DNA of 35,074 bases from Candidatus Cryptobacteroides merdavium (GCA_017694755.1 JADIMO010000047.1:1-35074), one strand, 5' to 3'; positions 16,682 to 26,062 are shown, counted from the stretch's first letter. Numbers and translations are program-made. The notes: generated by a model not told the origin, from the letters alone.

Positions 16682-18355
16682 TCAGCCCTGCCAAGGGTCC
16701 ACGCAGTCAGACGGATCAGGATTGTTCTGATTGGCCACTGCAGGATTGTTCTGGACCTCGCCTCTGGAAATCACGAAATTCCACCACGGTGCGCGTCCGT
16801 CAGTATTCAGACGGTAGGATGCCGGAGCATTGGTGCCCACATATCCGCGTCTTGTGGAGATGTTCAGACGTTTCATGTCGAACATCACGATGCCTTCACC
16901 CCAGAATTCAATTCTCTTCTGAAGCATGAGCTCATTCGTGAAGCTTTCCAATGAAGTCGAACGGACAGAGCAGTCATATTCCGCCCCGTTTGTCATGCGG
17001 TAGCTGTTCATGAATGTGTTCAGAAGCCGGATGCCTTCCTGCAGATTGGCATGTGCAGCAGCTTCCGCCTCTATGAAATACATCTCTTCGACACGCATGC
17101 AGCAGTGGTCAGCCGCACCACCGACATTGGACTCCACATAATTGCCCTGCGCCGGACGGAACTTGATGTTGGCATAGTCAGAAAGACTGTTCGCAAAATA
17201 TGTGTCCCCGTCAGGCCTGCAGCTCTGGTAATCATAGAAGGCGCGGTCAGGATCCAGCCACGAATGCTTGCGGAAATCATTGATGTTAATACTGTTGTAA
17301 AGATTGCGGTTGATGGCCCGGCCTACATCATATCCGTATGCGCTCCATGAGTTTTCCGTACTCATGTGAGCCGTGAAGTTGAAAAGGTTTGAAACGCTTT
17401 CACTCGGTATTGCAAGAGCCCAGATCCAGGAATTGTTGGAAGCCGCGCTGTTGAAGCCGTTGACAGGATCCTCCCACTGGCTCTGGGTCAGAGGCGTGCA
17501 CCGGCTTGTGTTGATGGCACGTCTGGCATAATCTGCAGCCTGGGCAAAGGCATCCGCCGAAGATGATGCATCCCCGGCATCGGCGAAGGATGTACCGCGT
17601 TCAAGATATACCCTTGCCTTCAGTCCGTACACATAAGCAAGGCTCACCGTATATTTGTCAGGTGCATTATAGCTTGCAAGAAGTTCTTCAGCCCTGTCAA
17701 GATCCGGTATTATGACATTGTTGTAGATGTCATCGACTTTAGCCCGCGGATTGTTCTTGGCCTGTGCCTCGGTCGTCTCAGGAAGCACGACAGGGACTCC
17801 GAGTCCGAGGATGGACTCAGGAACGGTATACCCGTCCACTCCGGTGACCGGCTTGGGTTCATAGAGACGCACCAGATCCAGATAGAACATGGCACGGTAT
17901 GTATATGCGAATCCGAGATATGCCTGTTCGGTGGCACTGAGCTCTGACACATCAGTACCGCTGATCAGCCTGATGACATCATTGGCCATCATTATCCAAC
18001 GGTAGTATGTGTCCCATGTCAGAGTGCACACGGCATATTCTGAACCGAGTGCGGTATTTGTCCCGAATTGGGCAAACCAGTCATAGCCGGTGTTGCCGGT
18101 GACGACAAGATCTCCCGTCATGGATTCTGTCGCTATATGGATGGCCGGAAGCCCGAAGTCCCATGCCTGGCCCTGTGAAGCATAACCGGCAGAACCTACC
18201 TGTACAAGGGCAGCAGGTATGCCCCGGACCATGGTTTCAAGTGTCACCTGGGGCTGTGTCGCAATGCTGGTCGGCGTTGCCTCCTTGATACAGCTGCTCA
18301 AGGCGCATACGGAAACCATCCCAGTAATCAATGTTTTTATTATCGTTCTTTTCAT
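16682..18355 (-). CDS. SusD/RagB-family substrate-binding lipoprotein
   Basis: A 557-aa outer-membrane lipoprotein. The signal peptide ends ALSSC (Cys22). TPR-type helices contain the family landmarks YRWIMMANDVIRLI, AYLGFAYTYRAMFYLDLVRLYE and YGLKARVYLERG. Near the C terminus are the conserved YFIEAEAAAHANLQEGIRLL and LMLQKRIEFWGEGIVMFDMKRL blocks. SusD proteins cap the SusC barrel and deliver oligomers to it; in RagB the cargo is peptide. The gene follows SusC by 9 bp, the invariable order. Near the C terminus Pro, Asn and Asp are frequent. The neighbouring protease suggests a peptide or protein substrate rather than a glycan. Confidence 0.96.
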   Translation of the reverse strand: MKRTIIKTLITGMVSVCALSSCIKEATPTSIATQPQVTLETMVRGIPAALVQVGSAGYASQGQAWDFGLPAIHIATESMTGDLVVTGNTGYDWFAQFGTNTALGSEYAVCTLTWDTYYRWIMMANDVIRLISGTDVSELSATEQAYLGFAYTYRAMFYLDLVRLYEPKPVTGVDGYTVPESILGLGVPVVLPETTEAQAKNNPRAKVDDIYNNVIIPDLDRAEELLASYNAPDKYTVSLAYVYGLKARVYLERGTSFADAGDASSSADAFAQAADYARRAINTSRCTPLTQSQWEDPVNGFNSAASNNSWIWALAIPSESVSNLFNFTAHMSTENSWSAYGYDVGRAINRNLYNSININDFRKHSWLDPDRAFYDYQSCRPDGDTYFANSLSDYANIKFRPAQGNYVESNVGGAADHCCMRVEEMYFIEAEAAAHANLQEGIRLLNTFMNSYRMTNGAEYDCSVRSTSLESFTNELMLQKRIEFWGEGIVMFDMKRLNISTRRGYVGTNAPASYRLNTDGRAPWWNFVISRGEVQNNPAVANQNNPDPSDCVDPWQG

Positions 18356-18364
18356 TCCGGAAAA

Positions 18365-21300
18365 TTAAAATTGAATGTTAATGCCTCCAGATATGGTACG
18401 TACAGGAGAATATGTAGCCTGGCTTGTCGAACCGGAATAGGAATAACGCGGATCGAAGCCCTTTCTCCTGGACCAGTACCAGACATTTTCACATGAAAGG
18501 TAGATGCGCAGCTTTTCCACGCGGAACTTTCTCGTGATGTCGGACGGAAGGGTGTAGCCGAAGTTGATGTTCTGCAGATTCAGATAGCTGGCATCTGTCA
18601 GGAACCTGTCGGAAGTGCCGTTCACATTCTGGTCCTCATATTGAAGGCGCGGGATGTTTGAAGTGGTATTCTCCGGAGTCCAGGCATTGAGGATGTCCTT
18701 GTGCCAGTTCATTCCGGTGGAGCGGTTGGCCGGTGAATACATCGCGGCGGCATAACCGGAGTCATAAGCGAGCCCGCCTATCTGATAGGTGAAACTGATA
18801 CCGAAATCAAAGCCGTAGAAATTCAGGCTTGTTCCGAATCCTCCATAAAGGTCAGGAATAGGGTCACCGCACAGATAGTCAGTCGCACTGGAATATTCGG
18901 TGGTCGTCACCCTGTTTCCGGTAGGATTTCCTGCTGAATCCGTTTCATCCATATACCACATGGACTGCCCGTCCGAAGAGACACCTGCATACTTCTTCAT
19001 GTAGAAAGTATATATCGGGAGTCCCTGACCGAAGAATGTGGTGCCGCTCACGTATCCCTGGTATCCTTCCACTTCACGGTTGCGTCGTTCTTCAGGCAGC
19101 ATCGTGATCTTGTTCTTGAGATGGGTCATGTTGAGATTGATGTCCCACTGCACATTCCTGCTGTTGACCGGCCGGAAATTCAGTTCCACCTCTATTCCGC
19201 TGTTTCTCATGTCGCCCACATTCGCATAATAGGAAGAATATCCCATTGACGGAGCCACAGGGAAAGAAAGCAGCATGTCAGTGGTGGTACGCAGGAAGTA
19301 CTCGACACCGCCGGAAACCGCAGCATCAAGGAAACTGAACTCCACTCCTGCATTGAAGTTGGTGTTGGTCTCCCATGTGATGTTCTCATTTCCCTTGGCG
19401 GAAAATACAGTGGAAACCTCCCCGTTGGCATTCTCTATGGTGTATGTATCAGTATAACGGAAATCTCCGATATTGTCATTTCCCTGTGAACCTATGGAAG
19501 CCTTAAGACGCAGGTTATCCAGCCAATGCCTTGTCTTGAGCATGAATTCCTCCCTTGAAATGCTCCAGGCACCGCCCAATGACCAGAAGTTGCCCCAGCG
19601 GTGGTCCGGATGGAAACGCGACGACGCATCGCGGCGGTATGATGCCGACACATAATATTTGCTTGCATAATCGTACATGATACGGCCGAAATAACCCTCG
19701 TTGTTATATTCCGTACGGTACGAAGTGGAAGCCTGGCGGTCGGTGATCGCTCCGGCAAGCTCATCATTGTCCTGCGTAAGCATGTTGCTCTTGCTTGCGG
19801 AAAGCACATATGAATTCTGGTTGTAATTCTCATGTCCGACCATCACATTGACATTGTGCTCTCCGAACATTCTGGTCCAGTTGAGAATCTGCTGCATATT
19901 GAACTCCATGAGGCGTGAATGGCTCTTGCTCACTATACCGTTCTCAGAAGCAAACTGTCCGAAGTAAGGATTGGTGACGGATGTTCCCCTTGTATCATCC
20001 ACGGAAACTCCGGCATTGAAGGTGAACTTGAAATGCTTAAGAAAAGAGACATCAAAAAAGGCGGTACCGTTGAATGCATTGCCTTCGCTCGTATTCTTGT
20101 TCAGCCTTGAGTCAGACAGGGCGTTGCCGTTAGGGAAGAGGGAACGCTCCATTCCGGCATTCTCACCGTTTCCGTAGTCATATCTCATGATGCCGTCATC
20201 GGTATACATGATGTTGCCGTTCCCGTCCCTGATATACAGAGGATAAATCGGACCCACAGTCGAAGTATAGGCGAAGACGTTGCCAGAACTTCCGCTGGCA
20301 CCGGAGTCATCAATCTGGTTATATTTGAAACGGGCATAATTGACATTGGCACCGAGCTTGAACCAGTCGGTAAGCTGTGAATCCACCCTGAGACGGGCTG
20401 TATACCGTTCCATATCAGAATTATATGCAATACCCTGATTATTGAGGTAGCCGAATGAAGCATATATGGAGGTCTTTTCTCCCGCACTGGCCACACTTGC
20501 ATTGTATTCCTGACGCAGAGACGTGCGGAAAGCCGCATCAGTCCAGTCATCAGGCATGAGGTAGTACTCCTGTCCCTCATAAACCATTCTCCGTCCGAGG
20601 ACGGCAGACGGATTCACCTTTCCGTTGATTCCGATGAAGTCCTGCCCGACAGGAACAGTATACACCATATACCCGAGTCCTCCGTTGTTGGCCGAACCGG
20701 TAAGGTTCTCGTTCGCCCTTGCATGCGCCGTCATCAGATCCATTCCGGAATCAAGATAATAATTCTTCAGCGCATTGTAATGAGTCTCGTAATATTGGGC
20801 CGGATCCTTGATATAGTCATAATCCTGGACTGCCCTTGAATTGACGCCCCATTTCGCATCTACGGTAAATACCGGTTTCCGGTCGCGTGCCCTCTTGGTG
20901 GTGATCATCACGACACCGTTCGCTCCACGGGCACCGTACAATGCATTGGAAGCCGCATCCTTCAAGACCGTCATGGTCTCCACATCATTAGGGTTCAGAT
21001 TGTTGAGGTCACCGGAATAAGGCATGCCATCCACAATCCACAGCGGCCCGTTGCCCGCATTGAGAGAACTGAACCCCCTGATGCGGATATCCGGGTTCTC
21101 ACCAGGCTGGCCTGATGTGTTGGAAAGCTGCACGCCGGCCACCTTTCCTGCCAGGGACTGTGCAACATTCGACTGCTGGCTCTTTGTGATGTCATCCGAC
21201 TTGACCGTTGCGGCCGACCCGGTAAAAGCTTCCTTGGTGGTCGTACCGAATGCCACCACGACCACATCGTCAAGCATCTGCGTGTCCTCTTCAAGAACAA

Positions 21301-21574
21301 CGTCGATAACGGATCTCCCGGCAACGGGAATCTTCTGTCCGGCAAAGCCGACAAAGGAGAATGACAGCACGGCATCTGCAGGGACTTCTATGCTGTATGC
21401 ACCGTCCCCGTCAGTCATCGCTCCGATCGTGAAGCCTTCCGCCATGACGGTGGCACCCCAGATCGGTTCACCGGCCGCATCCCTGACCGTTCCGGTGACC
21501 TGTACCTGCTGTGCAAAGGCCACGGAGCCCAGTCCCAAGATGAAAATCAATAGAACAAAAAACTTTTTTATCAT
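18365..21574 (-). CDS. SusC/RagA-family TonB-dependent outer membrane transporter
   Basis: A 1069-aa transporter. The signal peptide is MIKKFFVLLIFILGLGSVAFAQ. I start at the ATG at 21574; ATG 21580 is equally possible, and the longer open frame upstream is not coding-like. A carboxypeptidase-regulatory-like domain (about 25-105: VTGTVRDAAGEPIWGATV) precedes the TonB-box-like LDDVVVVAFGT. Then come the plug (SLAGKVAGVQL, IRIRGFSSLNAGNGPLWIVDG, VLKDAASNALYGARGANGVVMITTK) and a 22-strand-type barrel ending in TISGGINIQF. It imports SusD-bound oligomers using TonB energy. Two hairpins precede it, the nearer with a T7 tract, so its expression may depend on read-through from the upstream lipoprotein genes. 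Confidence 0.97.
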   Translation of the reverse strand: MIKKFFVLLIFILGLGSVAFAQQVQVTGTVRDAAGEPIWGATVMAEGFTIGAMTDGDGAYSIEVPADAVLSFSFVGFAGQKIPVAGRSVIDVVLEEDTQMLDDVVVVAFGTTTKEAFTGSAATVKSDDITKSQQSNVAQSLAGKVAGVQLSNTSGQPGENPDIRIRGFSSLNAGNGPLWIVDGMPYSGDLNNLNPNDVETMTVLKDAASNALYGARGANGVVMITTKRARDRKPVFTVDAKWGVNSRAVQDYDYIKDPAQYYETHYNALKNYYLDSGMDLMTAHARANENLTGSANNGGLGYMVYTVPVGQDFIGINGKVNPSAVLGRRMVYEGQEYYLMPDDWTDAAFRTSLRQEYNASVASAGEKTSIYASFGYLNNQGIAYNSDMERYTARLRVDSQLTDWFKLGANVNYARFKYNQIDDSGASGSSGNVFAYTSTVGPIYPLYIRDGNGNIMYTDDGIMRYDYGNGENAGMERSLFPNGNALSDSRLNKNTSEGNAFNGTAFFDVSFLKHFKFTFNAGVSVDDTRGTSVTNPYFGQFASENGIVSKSHSRLMEFNMQQILNWTRMFGEHNVNVMVGHENYNQNSYVLSASKSNMLTQDNDELAGAITDRQASTSYRTEYNNEGYFGRIMYDYASKYYVSASYRRDASSRFHPDHRWGNFWSLGGAWSISREEFMLKTRHWLDNLRLKASIGSQGNDNIGDFRYTDTYTIENANGEVSTVFSAKGNENITWETNTNFNAGVEFSFLDAAVSGGVEYFLRTTTDMLLSFPVAPSMGYSSYYANVGDMRNSGIEVELNFRPVNSRNVQWDINLNMTHLKNKITMLPEERRNREVEGYQGYVSGTTFFGQGLPIYTFYMKKYAGVSSDGQSMWYMDETDSAGNPTGNRVTTTEYSSATDYLCGDPIPDLYGGFGTSLNFYGFDFGISFTYQIGGLAYDSGYAAAMYSPANRSTGMNWHKDILNAWTPENTTSNIPRLQYEDQNVNGTSDRFLTDASYLNLQNINFGYTLPSDITRKFRVEKLRIYLSCENVWYWSRRKGFDPRYSYSGSTSQATYSPVRTISGGINIQF

Positions 21575-21596
21575 AAACATAAAATTGTATTGGCCG

Positions 21597-21634
21597 AAAA
21601 AAAGCCCCTGATGCCTTCCCGGACATGTCAGGGC
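21597..21634 (-). terminator. Terminator-like hairpin just upstream of susC-like gene
   Basis: On the minus strand GCCCTGA and TCAGGGGC pair (7 bp, one bulged G) around a ~16-nt loop and are followed by TTTTTTT at 21603-21597. It lies inside the operon, between the second lipoprotein gene and SusC, where full termination would silence SusC. Confidence 0.65.
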
Positions 21635-21643
21635 ATATATAAA

Positions 21644-21670
21644 GGCGGTCCCGGTTCGGGCCGGGCCGCC
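21644..21670 (-). other. Very GC-rich hairpin in the lipoprotein-susC gap
   Basis: GGCGG-T-CCCGG (21644-21654) pairs with CCGGGCCGCC (21661-21670) around a 6-nt loop: ten G-C pairs with one bulge. On the minus strand only TTTATATATG follows, so it may act as an mRNA stability or processing element rather than a terminator. Confidence 0.65.
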
Positions 21671-21695
21671 CGTATGCAAAGTCTGATTTCAGATA

Positions 21696-23600
21696 TTATT
21701 CAACGATATACATATACTCATCGTCTGACATATCGTTATCTTTACTGCCAGTATAATTCGTTGCTCCACCACTCCACTTTATGGTCAATATATTCCCGCT
21801 ACCACCTTCTTGTGGCTCGCTCCACATATTCTTGGTTCCAAACATGCCTCTATCAGTCATTGTAAAGACAATATCCCAAATCTTATTTTCAACTGATACG
21901 GAAACTGATACATTATATGGACAATTATAATATTCATACGTACCGCTCGTATAATTCTCCAAAAACTCCGATCTGCTAAGTAATCCGGTATGACCTTGAT
22001 ATTTGAAATTCCAATTGGTTCCATCGGCCAAATCATGATTACCAGTAGAAACGATTGAAGTCGGCAACATCAACAAAGGAGTAAAAAGTGTACTTTCTAG
22101 ACTATTTTTATCTGTATCTGTGCGGAAATAAATAAAATAGGCATCAAATGTAGCCCCGCCATAATCAGGCGTACCGCCTCGAAGGCTATAATCATTTTCC
22201 TTTCGTACTTCCAATCGTACTATATCTCGTTCATAAAGAACAGATCCATCAGATGAAGTAATAATCAGTTTTGGGACAACAGGCTCGACCGGAGTGAGGT
22301 CCACAAGCTCAGTGAAGGCGGTTGTAGTGCCTGTCCACTCGCCGGATACAGAATATCCGTTGTCGAAGGTAATATCAAATGAATAATACAGGCCTCCGTC
22401 AGAGAGGGTCTTGGTGCTGACGGTTCCCGAGGAGACAGCCGAGGAAGCGGTGTAGGCGTTGTAGTCATACAGGCTCACGCTGACTATATCGGAATTTTCC
22501 GAAAGGTCAATCGTAGTGCCCAGCTGTGTCTCGGCAAGGTCAACCTGCACGGCAAAATTGCCGGACATGACATCGGCAACAGCAGAAGCCTCCGCCGCAT
22601 CTCCGATGACGAGCCTTGTCCTCGTGGCATCCGTATAGCGGAACAGTGCGGCAGGAGTGCCTTCCGTAACAGAGCCGGAAGAAGTCATGCTTATGCCTGC
22701 AGAAAGATCATATCCAGACACAAAGGCTCCGGAATATTCGACGTTCAGGACATCATCCCCTTCCTGCGCCGAAATAGACAGAGTCATCTGTCCGTCGGAA
22801 ATCTGCATGTCAGCAGTCCCCTCGGTATAGGAAGTATTGGCAAAATCACCGCATCTGATAGCCACGCTTTCAGGATTGACAGTGGAAAGGGTCACCGGGA
22901 AGGTCCTGCCGTCATCGACAGTGAATGTCATACCGGCAGGATTCTCCTCAGAAGGCGCGGAGATCCCTTCCTGCTCATAGAAATGGTATACCGTATTCCC
23001 GGCAGAAGGATTATACCATGCGACCACACTGCCGATGGATGTACGCTCACCGTTGTATTCATACTGGTTGCTGAGCGGAGGAATCACTACTTCAGCCACA
23101 TTGCAGGTATTGTTGTACCGGGCCAGGAGCTTCTTCCCGGAGTCCATCGTCACATCCACATAAAGGTTGAGACGGCTGTCCGTCACAAGGTCTGCGGAAA
23201 GCTGGCATGAAGCCACATCATTCATTGTCTGCGGCATGACATGTATATCCCTGTACTCTATCTCAAAATCATCGGAAGATATGTCTACCGTCCCTTTCGG
23301 GTCGGAAAGGACAACCTTGAGGTAATCATCCGCACCGGTCATCCCTTCAACCGTCGTAATGCCGGAAGTCGGGGAGAGATAAAATGAATACAGGCCATCC
23401 GCAACTTCATAGATGGCGGATTGGATATCTATTGCAGTGCCGCCGTCATACTGTATCTGGTCAGTCAGCGAAACCGGTTCGGTACCAGGCTCCGTATTTT
23501 CACCTGTTCCCGGTTTTGTGCAAGACCATAAACCGCCTGCGGCCAAAAGGACAAAAGCCGCCGAAAGGACACTCAGTCCCGATTGATTGAATCTTTTCAT
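21696..23600 (-). CDS. Surface lipoprotein B of the SusCD locus, with AT-rich C-terminal segment
   Basis: A 634-aa predicted lipoprotein (lipobox GGLWSC, Cys27) of unknown function. Residues ~45-160 are homologous to the start of the upstream lipoprotein: both share the pattern YxFYxSPT, DDYxxxxxSxPxGxVD, YRD and VTMxSGxxLxAxYxxxC. Further beta-rich modules follow, ending in SVSGEWTGTTTAF near residue 425. The C-terminal ~190 residues (from about 444; DNA 21696 to about 22270) are encoded by clearly AT-richer DNA (lines I counted are 27-42% G+C against about half elsewhere) and by different codons, which suggests a recently exchanged module. The gene lies 70 bp after its paralogue and 121 bp before SusC. 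Likely a surface substrate-binding protein. Confidence 0.75.
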   Translation of the reverse strand: MKRFNQSGLSVLSAAFVLLAAGGLWSCTKPGTGENTEPGTEPVSLTDQIQYDGGTAIDIQSAIYEVADGLYSFYLSPTSGITTVEGMTGADDYLKVVLSDPKGTVDISSDDFEIEYRDIHVMPQTMNDVASCQLSADLVTDSRLNLYVDVTMDSGKKLLARYNNTCNVAEVVIPPLSNQYEYNGERTSIGSVVAWYNPSAGNTVYHFYEQEGISAPSEENPAGMTFTVDDGRTFPVTLSTVNPESVAIRCGDFANTSYTEGTADMQISDGQMTLSISAQEGDDVLNVEYSGAFVSGYDLSAGISMTSSGSVTEGTPAALFRYTDATRTRLVIGDAAEASAVADVMSGNFAVQVDLAETQLGTTIDLSENSDIVSVSLYDYNAYTASSAVSSGTVSTKTLSDGGLYYSFDITFDNGYSVSGEWTGTTTAFTELVDLTPVEPVVPKLIITSSDGSVLYERDIVRLEVRKENDYSLRGGTPDYGGATFDAYFIYFRTDTDKNSLESTLFTPLLMLPTSIVSTGNHDLADGTNWNFKYQGHTGLLSRSEFLENYTSGTYEYYNCPYNVSVSVSVENKIWDIVFTMTDRGMFGTKNMWSEPQEGGSGNILTIKWSGGATNYTGSKDNDMSDDEYMYIVE

Positions 23601-23624
23601 AAATACTGATTTGGTGTTATTGTT

Positions 23625-23654
23625 AAAAAGGCGCGGGTGCGGTTGGCCCGCGCC
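23625..23654 (-). terminator. Terminator-like hairpin between the two paralogous lipoprotein genes
   Basis: GGCGCGGG (23630-23637) and CCCGCGCC (23647-23654) form a perfect 8-bp G-C stem with a 9-nt loop. On the minus strand TTTTT (23629-23625) follows. It lies 16 bp after the stop of lipoprotein A and before lipoprotein B, so it may end part of the transcripts after the first gene. Confidence 0.7.
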
Positions 23655-23670
23655 ATTGACAACATTAGAG

Positions 23671-25890
23671 TCAGTTGAATTTCTGTCTCACCGGCATACG
23701 CTCACGTGCAAGGTAACATGAGGCAAGCTCTTCAGCCGGTATAGAGCGGAGGGCATCTTCAGATGTGAGGGAAGCGGCCCGGGTTCCGGACACGGGAACC
23801 GGATCTGTCGTACCGCCGAAATAGAGCGGCCCCTCCCATGTGCCGGAGAAGTTATGCTCACGGACACAATAGAAATTGAAGTCGAACTTGTACCATCCTT
23901 CTCCCTTGTCAGATTCAGATATGCTGACGGAACCGGAATATGCGCAGGCATATTCTTCAGTAGTGCTGACGCCGAGAGGCCAGTCTTGCTTCACCTCGCC
24001 CGGATCAACTTCACCGTTTCCGTTCACGTCCACCCATTTGCTTCCTGTGACCTCCCTGAGCTTGAGCCAGCGGGTACCGAGGAATCCGTTGGTATGAGAA
24101 TATCCGCGCACACAGTCCATAGGGTCGAATTCATCCGGATAGCGAGTCGTGGTGACTGTATATATACCCGGAGTGACCGTCCTTTCAGTGCCTTCCTCCA
24201 CAAGAAGTTCCATGCGAAGGACATCCCCGTCATATCTGTATGCAGTCTCGCCGTCAGATCCGACACCCACCGGCGTCCCTGTCGCAAATCCTATGTCAAT
24301 CATCTGGAGAGCTATGCCGCGCCCGAGTGACGATACCGGAGTATCACCATACCCATATGCCGGAATGTAGATTGTTGATGGAGTGTAGAGATATGCCTGA
24401 GGTATATAACTCAGATCCATCTCATAATTCTCCTCAAGAGATGATGTCCCGTCATCGTCTGCCCCGTCGTCAGACTCATCGGTCACTGATATCGGTCCCG
24501 CATACGACCCTTTCACAGTATATCCGTCAAAGGATTCGAACTCGAAGTCTATCTTATAGCCTTCAGCGACAGGCTCAATGGTTATCTTACCTGTAGAACA
24601 GTAGGAATACTGTCCAAGGTCGGTCCCGTCATCATACATGACATATGTACCGAACGGCACAGCCATTCCCATCCAGTTGAGTTCCGATCCGGTCAGCCAT
24701 GTACCGACAGGACCGTCTCCAACTACATAAGTGCCGGGGACAATCTCAGGGAAGGAATCTGCAAACAGTTTGTTGAACACTGCAAGCGTCATGCTGTATC
24801 CTCCTTCATGGCTCTCTGTATTGGCGTATGTATAATCCTGGATATTGATGAGCATCAGGCCGGTATTGGTGGCAAGCATGTTTCCGTCATACACGGCTTC
24901 GGCATAATGACCCTCAACTTCGACATCATGGCCGATCTGCGGCATGCTGGCGGAATATGTGCCGTTGACAATGTCAAGGGTCCCCTTGAATACGACGGTA
25001 CGCTCCGCGCCATCCTCAAAGAAAGTACCCGAAATCGTGGTCTCGCCGCTGTCATCCGTCTCCACTGTAAGAGGGCCCGTAAGAAGAAGCTGGGTACGTG
25101 TGCCCTTGCTGTCGAAATGGAATGCGGCACTGTAATCCACAGTATACGTATGATCCTCATAGCTGCTGCTTTCCGAATAAATTCCGCCCGGAAGTTCCTT
25201 CCATCTCTGGCCTATGTCTGTGAACATGTCAAGTATAAACACATATCCCTCCGACTGGAGTTCGTATGTAGGAGAACCGTTGCTTCCGGTGCCGGTGGTA
25301 TATTCCGCATCCGTGAATGTAAAATAATAGTTATGGGTCTCAGTACCTGATGACTGTCCGAAATAGTATGAATAGATGGCCTTGTCAAGCACAACATCAT
25401 ATTCTTCAGGATCTGCAGGCCACTTGGAACATATGCCTTTATACTCAGCCCTCAGTGTCTGCCCGGAAGCCATTGTGACATCAAGGCTCATCATAACCGT
25501 CTTCGATGAAGTAAGATTCAGGACAAGAGAAGATGAAGACACATCCCCCGCAGCAGAAGACGAAACAGTCACATCACGATACACAAGAAGATTTCCTTCA
25601 TCCATAAGATCCACGTTTCCTTCCGGAGATGCGGCAGTGATTGCGATATAATCATCCGCAAGCTTCATTGCGTCAGGATCGACAAGGTTGCCTGTAGGTG
25701 AAAAATAAAATACATAACGGCCGTCTTCCTCCATGGAATAAACTACAGATTCGATGGGAAGTACGGCATCTCCATACGAAAAGGAATTTTCAAGCTGCCC
25801 CCCTGCCTGAACAATCTCTTTCCTGTCACAGGATACAATTGCCAAAGACACGGCAAGGGACAGAAGCCAGAAACAATAAACTTTCTTCAT
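23671..25890 (-). CDS. Surface lipoprotein A, first gene of the SusCD locus
   Basis: A 739-aa predicted lipoprotein of unknown function. I start at the ATG at 25890, which gives the signal peptide MKKVYCFWLLSLAVSLAIVSC (split here as MKKVYCFWLLSLAVSL, then AIVSC; lipobox Cys21, followed by DRKE). The first ~150 residues match the N-terminal domain of lipoprotein B. Several beta-rich modules follow, each closing with a strand of the form GTW/GTF/GSYxG (NFSGTWEGPLYFGG near the C terminus, VKGSYAGPISV, TISGTFFEDG). An acidic stretch DESDDGADDD lies near residue 485, and DVNGNGEVDPGE near 645 resembles a calcium-binding dockerin or EF-hand-type loop. As the promoter-proximal gene it should be the most strongly expressed. 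Probably a cell-surface binding protein. Confidence 0.74.
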   Translation of the reverse strand: MKKVYCFWLLSLAVSLAIVSCDRKEIVQAGGQLENSFSYGDAVLPIESVVYSMEEDGRYVFYFSPTGNLVDPDAMKLADDYIAITAASPEGNVDLMDEGNLLVYRDVTVSSSAAGDVSSSSLVLNLTSSKTVMMSLDVTMASGQTLRAEYKGICSKWPADPEEYDVVLDKAIYSYYFGQSSGTETHNYYFTFTDAEYTTGTGSNGSPTYELQSEGYVFILDMFTDIGQRWKELPGGIYSESSSYEDHTYTVDYSAAFHFDSKGTRTQLLLTGPLTVETDDSGETTISGTFFEDGAERTVVFKGTLDIVNGTYSASMPQIGHDVEVEGHYAEAVYDGNMLATNTGLMLINIQDYTYANTESHEGGYSMTLAVFNKLFADSFPEIVPGTYVVGDGPVGTWLTGSELNWMGMAVPFGTYVMYDDGTDLGQYSYCSTGKITIEPVAEGYKIDFEFESFDGYTVKGSYAGPISVTDESDDGADDDGTSSLEENYEMDLSYIPQAYLYTPSTIYIPAYGYGDTPVSSLGRGIALQMIDIGFATGTPVGVGSDGETAYRYDGDVLRMELLVEEGTERTVTPGIYTVTTTRYPDEFDPMDCVRGYSHTNGFLGTRWLKLREVTGSKWVDVNGNGEVDPGEVKQDWPLGVSTTEEYACAYSGSVSISESDKGEGWYKFDFNFYCVREHNFSGTWEGPLYFGGTTDPVPVSGTRAASLTSEDALRSIPAEELASCYLARERMPVRQKFN

Positions 25891-25936
25891 CTGACAAATA
25901 AAAACAGGCTGACCGCACCTCGTAAACCGGATTGAC

Positions 25937-26024
25937 AAAAAAAAAGAAAGCGTGGTGCTGAAAACTTATTCTATCAGTGCGGTTCTGGAATACCTTGGAG
26001 ATAAAACAAGCAACAACCCCACGC
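25937..26024 (-). promoter_or_regulatory. Possible attenuator: long-range stem followed by U9
   Basis: In the leader RNA GCGTGG (26024-26019) can pair with CCACGC (25955-25950), closing a 63-nt region. It is followed by TTTC and nine T residues (25945-25937), 47 bp before the lipoprotein A start codon. This has the shape of a conditional terminator, but the stem is short and the internal folding is unclear to me. Confidence 0.4.
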
Positions 26025-26062
26025 CTATACAATGAGTGCATATGACGTAAGAAGGAAACCGC

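Noticed and set aside
25950..26024. tRNA-like or small RNA gene in the SusCD leader
   Set aside because: The closing stem is 6 bp, but no TPsiC, anticodon or D-arm sequence can be placed.
25826..26041. 71-codon minus-strand frame in the SusCD leader, possible leader peptide
   Set aside because: Its Phe run is simply the U-tract, and it overlaps the lipoprotein A coding start. No codon bias or regulatory codon cluster supports a peptide.
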